Source: Kudoa neothunni
Taxonomy: Eukaryota > Cnidaria
NCBI GenBank assembly: GCA_964304625.1
Contig: OZ199839.1
Coordinates: forward strand, 3,968,001-4,032,000
DNA length: 64,000 nucleotides
Reading direction: 5' to 3'
Shown here: in pieces, positions 36,222 to 47,709 of the stretch
Numbering within the stretch: the first letter of the stretch is position 1
How the letters are laid out: every line of letters starts with the position of its first letter
Position numbers and translations under genes: made by a program
Notes under the pieces: generated by a model
What the model saw: only the letters and a program-made list of their open reading frames with translations
Database searches by the model: none
What the model was told of the DNA's origin: nothing

Positions 36222-36631
36222 ATGTTTATAATACACACAATTAGATTTTGTGTGAAATTAAGCCCATCTGATCACCTCCGAAAAATTCTGACTGAAGCAG
36301 GAGAGGTGGCTGATCAAATTTCTGCTAAACCATCTATTTGGCTAGATCAACTCATTCAAGGTATGTGTGATTTGTTATTTCTCATTTTGGTGGGTGTTAT
36401 GTGAAACAATATTTTAAATGAAACCAAGTGGCACCAACTACAGTCTACTTGCTGAAATTTATGTGATTTTTTATTTTTTTACATACAACAGCCGATAGTC
36501 TTCACACAATAACACTAATTATAATAACTGCTGCAGTTATAGCAATAGTAGATGGATACAGCTTATCATCAATTATACTTACTATAAAAACATGCCGCCC
36601 ACTGCGTTGTGTTATGAGTGGGTTGCATTGA
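36222..36631 (+). CDS. Small membrane protein candidate (2 exons, 92 aa)
   Basis: Exon 36222-36360 ends at a consensus donor (CAAG|GTATGT). Exon 36492-36631 starts after ACAACAG and ends with TGA, and the joined frame is 279 nt. The product has a charged helix-forming part (SPSDHLRKILTEAGEVADQI), then WLDQLIQADS, then a hydrophobic segment (TITLIIITAAVIAIV), then a basic tail with three Cys. That is the layout of a small single-pass membrane protein. The first ATG may be internal, because TTAG at about 36243 could also be an acceptor and add upstream exons. I do not recognise the family. Confidence 0.42.
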
Positions 36632-37420
36632 TTGATTTGTTGGTTGTTTACACATTAGCGGTTGAACTTAGTGACAGCTTTTCAACAATTGAAAATCAGC
36701 CATTGAGACAATGATTTATGTCTCACTGAATTCCATTGTTGTGAGCCACTAAATTTAAATTAGGTGGTCCGAACATCTTGCCACCCTTATTTATTCGTTT
36801 ATGCATTTATCCATTTACCAGGGGATTTCATTCCGGTTAATGTGTTTAGAACTGTTTCAAGGAGATAAACATCACAGAAAATTCACAAATTTGTTATCTA
36901 TAGAGATAATTAACTCTAATTATATTCAGCTTATCAGCGACTGTGGCGACCACACATAAAATCCTCTGAATTCTATTTTAAATTTAAATTGTGCTCATGC
37001 GCCACGAGGTTTAAATCTATTGAAATCTGCAATTGTATCCAAATCCAATTGAGATATTTTTATCTTTCGTTTTAACAATCGAAATCCGCAATTTATTTTG
37101 TTTTTCTTGTATTGATTTTTCTTCATTTATCAAATTTCGGTCGATTATTCCTATTCGAGTTGTCCAAACAAGTGGCTATATTTTATTCAATCACGTGATA
37201 AATAATAAAATTATCCCCCGGTTATTGTTTTCGTTGCTAATTAACGAAGTTGTCACCAGGCTGGTGCAGCACTGTTTGGTTGTAGTAGTTTTAGATTTGT
37301 TTGTCTGTACTTTGTTGAAATTTTGTATGTTTCACTTCACCTACCCATCCCCACTCATTCAAATCCCAATAATTATACTAATCTTGGTCTATCTTTAGAA
37401 ACCATATCAACAATTCAGCT
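36632..37420. other. 5' flank of the DAZAP1-like gene
   Basis: Non-coding. A CTTTAG just before 37400 may be the acceptor of a 5' UTR exon. Confidence 0.4.
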
Positions 37421-39691
37421 ATGTCACAATCTCCGATGGAAAACATAGTTGGAATGGATGACGACAAGCAGCATCAAAATCTCACCAAATTGGCTGCGAC
37501 AACTAATCTGAATGAACATATCTCGTTCAATTGTGGTGCAACCACACCCACATTACCCACCAATGTAAGCATTTAAATTATTCATCACTAGTAACAGTTG
37601 CTACTACTATTGGGTAGATTTTTATTAACGCCCAATCGTCTCCGCTGGCTACTCCGCGCTCTAAGTGTGATGAAAATCCGTGGTAATTTTTTGGCGTTTC
37701 TTAGGCAGACCGATTAATTGGTGTTATTTTTTTTATTCAGTAATAAGATATTCGTTGGTGGGCTCAGTTGGGACACTACTCAAGGTATCACAGCTTAAAT
37801 TTTGATTTAAAATTATCATTTTCATCCACAGAAAAATTGTATGAATACTTTTCCGAATTTGGCCCCATAACAGATTGCATTCTGATGCTGGATGGAGCCA
37901 CTGGTAGATCAAGGTAGGATTATTGATTGTTATGGAAATTCTTCCAAATAACTGTTAGTTTATCTCAGTTTATGTTAATTTATGATATTATGTGTATATT
38001 GTAGAGGATTCGGCTTTGTTACATTCCTCCAACAGGAATCAGTCAAGTCTGTTCTCTCCGTCAAACAACACATCCTCGACAACAAAATTATCGACCCGAA
38101 GGAAGCTGTTCCCAAGCACATTAAAGACATTGAAAATAGAGTCAATTCAAGCCAACCCAATTGTCACACACCAACACTCATCAACAGCTATAGTTGCAGT
38201 AACGGCTGTGGTGGTGTTGTTAGTGGCACAGGAAATAATGCGATCCCAGTAACCGCTGCAACAACTAACACTACCAACAGTCATAACAATAGTGGTGCTA
38301 AGTCATCTGCGAAGCAATCTCTTTCACGACGTTCGTCGTGTGTTGGTGAACAACTGATTTTGCCGAATACCTCCTTCGGTTGTCAACACAATTCAATACC
38401 CTCCTCTTCGTGTTTTCTATGTCCCAATGTGTTGCACAACACCAAAATATTCGTAGGCGGAATCGGACACGTGTCAGAAGCTGACCTACGGGAATATTTC
38501 TCCACTTTTGGCACTGTTGTCGATGTGAACATTATGATGGATAAAAGTACGGGTCGTCCCAGAGGTTTCGCCTTCATAGGATTCAGCACCAGCGAAGCGG
38601 CCGATCTCACCGCATCCATGCGGTATCATTTTGTTCGAAATAAACAGGTCGAAGTGAAAAAAGCTCTCCCCAAAGATACCAAATATCTCTCTACACCCAA
38701 TCACAACACCGCTGTTTTTAGTAATGTCTCTTCTGCAGTAGCGGCGGCGACAACGACGTCGGTTATTTCTGAGAACCATTCAATTATTTCACACTCCCAT
38801 TTTCATTCCACCAATCTACACAATAACAAAAACAGCTTCAACATTACCTCTTATCCATCTGATAAAAATATTCTCAAAAATTATAATTCGATAAATAATG
38901 ATTATCAACAACAATACCCGCTTCATTCCACCAACAATCCCAAACTAAATTCTACTTTCGATGAGAGTATCGTTAGTCATGAACAACCCATCTCCAATGT
39001 TGTCACTCCCGTTGGTACTGCCAACTGTAGCCTGGTTTCCGGTTGCTCTACCGTTGGCAATGACGATCGTACTGCTAGTATTCTACAATCTGCTACTGTC
39101 TATGGAGGTAATTTTCACTATGTGTTTGAAATGAGTTTGAGCGTTCAACCTATAACTACGATTTTTCATCACTCAATTCGGTAGATTTGATTTGATCTGA
39201 TATTAGGCGAGTGGGACTTTGACGACGTGATCCACTTTGATGATACCAAATCAGGGGCTTTTTTAACCACTAACTCATTTGGTGGTGTAAATTCACCTTT
39301 GCACACCAACCCCATTAATAGTGATATCCATGCCAACAATACCGCTCAACCCAACAACCTCATTCATTCTGTGAAAAACCTAGGTGGAGCGGTTAACGGC
39401 AGCAGTACTTTATTGCATCGCCATGACAACACTCCTTTTGGAATTTCGAGCAATCGAGGTAGTTGTGGTAGAAGACCTCAAGGTTGCGCGTTGGGGTTCG
39501 ACACCAACTACGACCTAAACTTAGGTATTGCCAGCGCCTGCAATCCATCAACCACAGTGACCGATCGCCTTCAGCCCACGCGATTTAATAGTGTTGGAGA
39601 CACCACAACATTACTCAATCGTCAAATACCAGATGATACCAAAAATAGTATCGTCGAACTTCTAAATGAAATATGGAAGTATTTATTCTAG
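37421..39691 (+). CDS. DAZAP1/Hrp48-like RNA-binding protein, two RRMs (6 exons, 640 aa)
   Basis: Exons 37421-37564, 37618-37682, 37741-37784, 37832-37913, 38005-39107 and 39207-39691 join to 1923 nt. RRM1 (about 71-150) has IFVGGL and RGFGFVTF and ends HILDNKIIDPKEAVPK, close to the DAZAP1 HTLDGRNIDPK motif. RRM2 (about 258-338) has IFVGGI, LREYF, RPRGFAFIGF and QVEVKKALPKDTK, again like DAZAP1 and Drosophila Hrp48; Musashi is the next relative. The family binds pre-mRNA and mRNA for splicing, localisation and translation control. Unusually, about 108 residues (Ser, Asn, Thr, Cys-rich) separate the RRMs, where relatives have 10-30. The tail is Asn/Ser-rich and low-complexity. An alternative last splice at 39681 would give a slightly different C-terminus. 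Confidence 0.9.
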
Positions 39692-40154
39692 TTTCATTTC
39701 AAGTGTGCTAACTTTTTTTATTTTTTAGGGGAGCTGGATAAGTTTTCTGGTATTTCCTTCCAGCGTTTTGTTGCCATACCAGTTTATATTTCTCTCTTCA
39801 ATTTTTCACTATCTCTAGTAGTAGATTTAGTATTCATTTATTACACTTTTGTTTGTACCAAATTAGTCATTTAGTTTATCTATATACTTGTATTTTTCGC
39901 GAATTATTTGCATAGTTTCTCTTATAAAATCATCTTAGGTTTACAAAATGCATTTAATTTTTCGTTCGGTTATAAATGCGGCTGGAAGTATCTCCTTGAG
40001 ACGTCTAACCCCGTGACTTACTTTAGTATGCAAGATCGATTTTCGTCGATGTGGGTCGTTGAATCTAGTGAGAAATAAATTGTGGCAGCTGCCTGAAATA
40101 TTTTAGTAGTATGTAATGTATTTTTACGTCATATATGTATCATGTTATTATGCC
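39692..40154. other. 3' flank of the DAZAP1-like gene
   Basis: Likely 3' UTR. A candidate poly(A) signal (AATAAA) lies at about 40074. Confidence 0.45.
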
Positions 40155-41105
40155 TTAACCCATTAAGGGTTAATGTTCCTTTTTCGACACACGAATATAA
40201 TATGATTTTCTCTTTGTTTGAATAACCGGATAACTTTACATAAAACATATATTGGAATAGTCAATCAGAATTAATTTACAAAATAATAAGAAATTTTATT
40301 ATATGGTTTAAGGAATATCGTGCTATTTACGCTCAACCACTCATTTAGTGCCAATAGTGAAATATTATGGCGGAATTAATTTATTTCCGTCCATAAATTT
40401 GTGGTTTAATATTATATACGTTTACGACTCAATGTCATGATTATCTATGATATATAGTTGGAATTGAGAAAAATATTACCAAAAAAACATGTGCCGAAAA
40501 AGAAACAGTAACTCCTCCATGTGGAAATTTTCAATGAACCATTTACACAGACTGTTGAAATTCTTGATAGGCATAGTTCGTTCTGAAAATTTATTAGACG
40601 CATTTAATGAATTCAGCGATAAAGATGAAATGATTTTAAAGATATTACCATTCTTCCTCCTATCACTGTTAAGAATTTAACGGATGAGGAGGATAATTTC
40701 ATGTCAAATTTAATAGTGGATACAGGTATAAGAATTTTACTTGAAATATGCGGAGAGATTGAGGGGTAATATTATTATTATCAGTAAATCTTTGATGACA
40801 ATGTTCCTCCTACCTAGAAAATTTTCCTCGAATAAAATTAGTTTTGAAACTTTCAACGAACATGCTCCATTTATTACCAGTTAAGACATACGCGAAGAAC
40901 CTGCGTAAATTTTAAGAAAAAGTTGAGTCCTACGATGTTTTTCAACAACTTTTTGACGAAAACGTAATGATGATTGTAAAGCAATCTAACTTATACATTC
41001 AGCAGAAAAATGACCTCATCCTTAACCTGACAGCCAAATAACTCATAACTTTTATTGGTATTCTGTTAGTTATCCTTTATCACACGTTGCCTGGCAATAT
41101 ATATA
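40155..41105 (+). pseudogene. piggyBac transposase N-terminal remnant
   Basis: Starts at a TTAACCCATTAAGGGTTAA end (40155-40173). Decayed frames then give LPPITVKNLTDEEDNF, the acidic lead-in of piggyBac transposases, and about 40930-41100 SYDVFQQLFDENVMMIVKQS, NLYIQQKND and ITFIGILLVILYHTLPG, the start of the DDE_Tnp_1_7 domain. Homology stops abruptly where a Tigger-like end begins (CAGTCGAATCCCG at 41107). The remainder of the gene is absent. Confidence 0.7.
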
Positions 41106-41106
41106 C

Positions 41107-41260
41107 AGTCGAATCCCGTTTACCCCAAAATCGTGCTATCCGAATGATTTTTTAAAACTTATTCGAAAATGATGTAGATACTAAATACAAAATTTTGTTT
41201 AACCGAGATCCGGAACAACCTTTTGCTGGAATTTTTGGATAAAATGCTTAAAGTCTGGAT
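41107..41260. mobile_element. Tigger-like terminus cutting the piggyBac remnant
   Basis: TA followed by CAGTCGAATCCCGTTTACCC matches the pogo/Tigger end consensus. CTATCCG and GATCCGG blocks lie inside. The opposite end could not be found, so the element's extent is unknown. Confidence 0.4.
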
Positions 41261-41912
41261 TAGTGCCTGGTTAAAATGGCACCTACATTTATTTTTTGAT
41301 ACGTATGTTCGTTATTAATTCAATTTAAGTTTATGTCTGATTCATAGAAATAGAAATATCGTAACGTAGATAATAAAGTATTTTATGTTCATGATGAACG
41401 AATAAATTTTGGGTAGAGACAAACTTCCTTATATCATTCCAAGAGTAATAAATATAAAGATGGAATTTTTTGGATTGTTTAATTACAAACTAGAAGTGAC
41501 TTCATAAGACCAATTTATCCACGGAATTGACTCAATTAAACGATGTTCACACATCAGTTTTTCCCATAACACCTCCACTTTTAAGTCTTATTGAGCCTTA
41601 GCAATCATTAATCAATATTAAATTATTGGAATATGACATATTTTAATTAATGAGGAAATTCTAAATATCGTTATGGAGAACTTTGGGAAAATACTCCTCA
41701 TTGTTACATTATTATTCTTACCATCATTATTAGTACAACTCACAATATCCAAATAGGGAAGAAATTATAAAAAAATTAGTAATAATAATAGTCCATTTTT
41801 AATTCTAAAAAATGTATCATTCTAATATAGGGCGGCGATGTTTAGTTCGCACATATCGGTAGTATGCGTGTGTCGATTACGTTGGATCTAGATTCTAGAA
41901 CTACTGTGCCTT

Positions 41913-41990
41913 AACCTTCTAAGTAGCTGAAAAATTTACACCCTCCAAATAGAAATTGGGTAGAAATCTACCCTACTTTTTATTTGATAA
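41913..41990. repeat. Solo piggyBac-like terminus
   Basis: TTAACCTTCTAAGTAG followed by the palindrome GGGTAGAAATCTACCC (about 41967-41982), the same layout as the piggyBac MITE ends in this window. No partner end was recognised nearby. Confidence 0.45.
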
Positions 41991-42392
41991 AATTTTCTCA
42001 AATAAAAATCAGCACTGACTGACAAAATATGAGAAAAAGTCGTCGAATAAATTTTGAATCAACGACAAATTATTAAAGTTATATTCTATATACGCATTCG
42101 CATAATTTAGTGTTGTTACGTTTCTATGGTGAATGATTGTATTTATAGATGTATTTATGCGTTTTTTTAGTTTTAATATTTAATTCAAGTTTCATAACAG
42201 CTGCCAATTAATTTATCCTATTTATACAACGCAGGGTAATACTGCGAAGAAAAACACAGAATTATGGGAAACAGTGCTTATTTCACGAAAAAGTTATCAT
42301 ATATGTTTTTTTGAATGCTCTCTACAACGTAGAAATAAGCAAACTAACGAAGTCTTCGTATTTTAAATAACTGGTATAAAAATAATGAGATA

Positions 42393-44433
42393 CGGTGGGT
42401 GACGGCTAATTCGCAGTATGGATAATTTTCACTTTTTTCACTGTCGCCAAAATAAATAAACTTGAGGTTTTTATCATTTTATATATATATATATATATGA
42501 GTAGAATTATTAATTACGGCATTATACAACTTAAAAATGTTTCATCCTATTAAATATAAGAAAATTTTATGAGTTAAACCCATGGATGGATAATTCGCAC
42601 TAATTTCCGTGGAGCAGGGATGCAAAACGCGCGCCGGTATCATTTAATACGGAAATATGGGTGAACAAAGAAAGCATAAATGGATGACACTTACCGAAAA
42701 ATATAATATTATTAGATACTTCGAAACTCAGCCTCCAAAAAACGCTAGAAGTCACACAGTGAAACACTTTGGCTTATCCTCTATTTCAACTTTGAATGGA
42801 ATATTATTGAAAAAAGAGGAAATAAAGAGCTCCGCTGAGACCGAAATAGTCAAAGGAAATGGTAAAACCTTGAAAAAGGATTCAAATGATGAAATTGATT
42901 AACAAGTTTTTGAGCGGTTAATATGGATGAGGTCTACAAAATTGGGAATTTCGTCGTTGGAAATTATTTCGAAACGAAATGAATTTTCATAAAACATTAA
43001 TAAAGAAGCGGAAGGTATGAGCTATGGTTGGTTTCGTGGATTCAAAGAAAGATTTAAGTTACGACGACTAAATTTTCGTGGTGAGGCAAACATGGAGACT
43101 GTCGATGATTGAAAACTTAAATTAAAAAATGTATTGAAAAATTATAAAGCTGAACAATTGTACAACCTTGATGAAACAGCTCTATTCTGTCAGCAATATT
43201 CCAGTAAGATATATAAGCTATACAAAAACGACAAAAATCATCATTAATTTGTTACATGTCGTAAAAAAATAATTATATCAACATTTAATTTATGTCAATC
43301 ATCGACAAATACCGATTGGAATTTTTTATGAACTATTTTACAATACATTATATTCACTCGAACGTATTTATGGTAACCTGATTTAGGAAGAAATTATGTT
43401 CTATCTACTGAGGTAAATGCAAAATGCTCAAAGCGATAAAAAAAAGAGTTACGCTTTTATTGGGAGCATCACCATCAGGCGAAAAAATGGAACCATTAGT
43501 GATTGGTCATGATGAAAAACCAAGTTGTTTTAAAAATTTGAAAGATACTCCAGTCCCTTACTTCTCCAATAAGAAAGTATGGATGACCTCGGAGATATTT
43601 AAGAAATATTTAGTTAAATTAAATGCTAATTTCAAGGAGAAGAACAAAAAAATTGTGCTATTTCTTGATAATGCGAGTTGCCATTCACCACTGCAATTAT
43701 CAAATAATGAATTATATTTTTCCCTAAAAACACAACTAGTGTTCTACAACCTGTGGCTCAAGGGATTACTAATTCATTTAAAGCTGTTTATAGAAGATAT
43801 CTAATAAATAGATCTACATTTTTAGTTGAGAATGATGTCGAACTTAAATCGATTGATTTATTAGATGCGTTGGTACTTGTAAAAAAATCGTGGGAGCACA
43901 TAACGATCCAAACCATATCCAATTGTTTCAAGAAAGCTGGATTTAGATTCGATGATAACGAAGATCCTTATTACTATTTTTTACAAACTTAATAATTATA
44001 CATCGACGAACTTGAAAACCATGAAGTTTAGATGGAATCGACAATCCAAAGATAATACAATGCCAAGATAAAGAAGAACTCGTTCAAGTCTGCGAATTTG
44101 AGGACAACCATTGAAACAGCGGCGTAACCATGAATGTAGAAGAACAGTCTGATTGCGAACCCGAAACATACAAAGAAGAGTCATATACCACGAAAGAAAC
44201 GCTGGAATGCTCTGATTATTTAAAGGGAGATTTCATTTAGAATGGATCAAATATTTTGGATTATCTTCACAAACTAGAGGAGGAAATGTTTCTAATCCAA
44301 AAAAAGGATTTGAGCAAACGAAAATAACAAATTTTACTTTAGAAGAGTAGGATAATATCACATTTCTTATAAAATCGACCAAAATCTTTTGCGCATACGT
44401 TAAATAAAAGTGCGAATTAGCCGTCACCCACTG
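42393..44433 (+). mobile_element. pogo/Tigger transposon, TIRs intact, transposase decayed
   Basis: The 23-bp inverted ends start CGGTGGGTGACGGCTAATTC on the left and CAGTGGGTGACGGCTAATTC on the right (22 of 23 identical over full length) and are flanked by TA on both sides. The transposase lies on the plus strand. A psq/CENP-B N-terminal HTH (42657-42902, KWMTLTEKYNIIRYFE) ends at an early stop, then come Tc5-type HTH pieces (about 43018-43110, SYGWFRGFKERFKLR) and the DDE core: YNLDETALF (about 43159), KIVLFLDNASCHSP (about 43655), and LQPVAQGI, where the third catalytic Asp is Ala. The tail helix KKSWEHITIQTISNCFKKAGF ends near 43960. At least three frame breaks; not active. Confidence 0.92.
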
Positions 44434-44705
44434 TATCAAATTAGAGGCTTGCGTATTGCAGTAGATGCAATTAATTTCTAGAGTTAAGTAGAGATATAGC
44501 TAAATTAAGAAAAATTTATTGAATTTTATTTAATGTAATATTTTCTATGCTTAAATGATGGTTCGGAATAATAAATAACAGCAAATAACCGTTTCCATTC
44601 GTTACAATAAGGCTCGTATCATATAATCAGTGAACATAACTAAAAAATTTGTTTTTAAATATTTATACATGGAAATGGGCGGAGAATATTTAATTCTGTT
44701 TAGTT

Positions 44706-45248
44706 CAGTGTCGGGAACCTATGGATCGCAGACAAATTTTCAATTTAAAAAAAAGGTTCCGATAAACTTCCTTGCTAATATGCGAAATGGTCACAACTGA
44801 AAATCGGTTACCTATTGTATCACACTGCAGTGTGCAAGTACTGTTGTAATTACAATGTTTGGCTCTACATATGCACGTAAGCAGTCTTTCTACGTCTAAA
44901 AAAAGTTAAGACCAACTTACTGTCACGTTTAACGGATTTACGCCCGAACACCTGAATGAAGCTTAATCTTACCAAATATCAACCACACTACAAAGCCACC
45001 TGCAAAACCATGCAGAACCAGAAGTCGCATTGATGATGAGAAATATTCTTCATTGATTAGCAATAGATTACAATGCTAATAGAAGGAATTTAGTCACTTA
45101 ATTTACTTTGAAATGTTGGAATTATATAAAACGCGCATGTGTATTTCTATTTTAGTTTTAAAACATGTTATATGGCTCTCATGGAATTAGTTTTTTAAAC
45201 GTGTGTGGACTTGGTGACTCTCTCGTCAAAAAAGGTTCCAGACCCCTG
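44706..45248. mobile_element. hAT-type MITE (543 bp)
   Basis: Inverted ends CAGTGTCGGGAACCTATGG and CAGGGGTCTGGAACCTTTTT (minus strand). The flanking 8-mers GTTTAGTT (44698-44705) and GCTTAGTT (45249-45256) match at 7 of 8. There is no coding capacity. It shares the block GAAAATCGGTTACCTA with the hAT element that ends at 27482. Confidence 0.82.
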
Positions 45249-45256
45249 GCTTAGTT

Positions 45257-46452
45257 TGTTATTAATCTTCTTTATGTGCAGAAAGGATCGATTTTACAAA
45301 CTTGGAAAATTATAAAAGTATCGTCTAATAAAAAATAAATATTTTAGCTATATCACTGACTCTCTCGCGGGTAAGATGAGGAAATCTCCTGGATCAAATT
45401 TGACCCGAATGACAGGCGTTGCCTATCTTTTGTTTAATTTTTAAGAAATTTTTATGAATTAATCTGTGGCTTTGCAATTTCGTCAACTATGACGTGAGCA
45501 CTAGACGAAAATTACTTTTCTCAAGTTTGTCTCTCCTTCAATAGATAATTATCATACAAATGAACCATTAAATAACATTATTATAAAGATTTTTTCCCTT
45601 TTTAACGAAATTAATAAAACTTGCTATGAGTACGACAGCGTCATTTATTCAAACACAAATAGATCGTAAAAAATAAATTTAAGGAGCAAGTTTTCACAAT
45701 AATTTAAACCATAAGTTAGCCTAATTTACGCAGTTTACATAACAAGAATTTTAAAAATTTTAAATGGTAAAATTATAAAACGAATAAATAATTAACAACA
45801 AAATCATTTACAACTCGAATAAAGATATATTTTCTTAATTTTTAAACTTCCATAATTATTTTTTCCTTAAAAAGTAAAAACGTATTCACTCCATTGTATA
45901 AAGAGAGTGAGACTTAATTTGTTCATCAAGTTAAGAAGCGCCGTCTTAATGTCGTACATTTGCGTGACCTTCATCCTTAGTCTTTGTTTCTCTCGTTTAT
46001 AACTTAAAATTTTATTTTTTTGGATCTTACATAATTAAGACTACATTCTATTAATTAAATGTGTTCTAGCCAACAGACTTTAAAAATGATCATCATTGAA
46101 ATCTCGTGTAATAATTATTCTAATAAGCGAGAATAGATTATTTAGAAAAATTTGGTAGATTAAAATTTTCAAGTATGTGAAAGTTGAATAAGTCACAAAA
46201 AACAAGTTTCTTCACGAGGAGTTTAATAAAAATCCGTATACGCAATAACACGATTTAAATTAAATTTTCTAACCTATATTTGAGGAAAGATAAACTGTAA
46301 CTATAGGTAACAATGAATAATTTTAAGCATCTACATCTCAAGCATATCGATATATAACTCAAATTCAATACGAAAAACTTACGTAAAAACAATCTATCAA
46401 ACAAACCAGGTAATAAAGATGTAATTAGAGTTAGTTGCTAAAAATCTCTATC
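45257..46452. other. Intergenic
   Basis: A+T-rich, no gene seen. A short palindromic block (GGATCAAATTTGACCC near 45391) resembles piggyBac subterminal palindromes, but no TTAA end was found. Confidence 0.5.
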
Positions 46453-46750
46453 TCAGGCCTTCGCTTTATTTTTTTCAGCTGCTTCTTGTTTCAGACGTTG
46501 TTTCTCTTGTAGAGCTTGAGCGTCTCTAAATTAGGTCTTAAAAATTTACGAACATTTTCACAGCTAAATACCTTAATCTACGTTGTTCCATATTGAGACC
46601 TACGTTGCTTGCTTTTTCGCTTGACTTTTTAGATTTTTCCAACTCTGCTTGTTTCTTTTGACCTTTTTGTCTTGATAATTCGCGTTGATTTCCTCCTAAA
46701 TATGTCTTTGCTTATTTTAAAGACTCAGAAATAAACTAAAGACTTGTCAT
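46453..46750 (-). CDS. SERF2: SERF/4F5-family protein (3 exons, 67 aa)
   Basis: Minus-strand exons 46750-46744 (only 7 coding bases), 46695-46572 and 46525-46453; the joined frame is 204 nt. The product begins MTRGNQRELSRQKGQKKQAE, the signature start of SERF proteins (MTRGNQRELARQK), and ends in a basic, Glu/Lys-rich helix (EKQRLKQEAAEKNKAKA). Length matches the family (about 60-68). SERF proteins are small, charged, largely disordered and found in nucleus and cytosol. They bind nucleic acids and speed amyloid assembly in vitro. The 7-base first exon is supported because only this splice restores the conserved R-G-N. SERF1 or SERF2 orthology cannot be decided. Confidence 0.9.
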
Positions 46751-47709
46751 TGTGACCCTCTATAACAAAGCTAATTTCAGGCATGCGCGAAGAATATTCA
46801 ATAACTTGGCCTGCTCTGTGTTGCAAATTGTTTGACACCTGACTGTTTACTATTGATTGTATTAACTTTTCTGTTTAAGCTACATTCTCGACTTATAATT
46901 CTAATATGGAATTTCAATGAGACACAAAGTTTGTCATCATTCATTTTTATCGCAGTCGATTTCAGAGTATTTGTAACTCCTTGAAATTAGACATTAATTT
47001 ATTATAACTCACATACATTTAAGAAATATTGGAATAATTTTTTCCTTGCCTATAATAAAAATAATAATAATAATACACGTTTAGTTAAACACTTTAACAT
47101 CGTTTCATTATATCTAAAGTTATAGATATAAAACCTTTATAATAAAAGATTATAAGATACATGAATATTTTATAAAGCTATAAGTTTATAATTATAATTT
47201 AATGAGATAATATTTTACCTCAATTGTTTTTAAATCATCAACTCTAATAAGAAACTTTGTTAAAATTATAAAATTATCTTTTAAGGTAATTAATTAAATT
47301 TTAAAGAATTCTTTTTGAAATTTATTGCTTCAAATATTGTTAAGGCACCAAACGCAAATATCAAAAGGAAAGCTCGCACGGTTTCATTACTATCTTAGAG
47401 AATCGACTGCAGAATTCCAGATCAAGAGTGATGGGGTATTTCAAATAAAAAGCACACGCCTTTGTTACCTACTGGTGAAATTTAATTGGGTATAATGAGA
47501 AGTAGTATTAACGAGGACTTTGTAAAAATATTTTTCTCTTGGTTGTTGTATACAACACAAAACTTTATGGAAACCAAACACCTCGAGACCCACATAAATA
47601 GCGCATTCATTATTTAATTAATCATTGTCCAAAACTGAATGGGTAGTACAAGAAGTGGAACCAGGCAACTCTTCCGGTGAAAATATAAACGTTTACAAAA
47701 ACAAAATCC
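46751..47709. other. Intergenic between divergent SERF and PDI-like genes
   Basis: Probably holds both promoters. Strongly A+T-rich; no element recognised. Confidence 0.5.
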
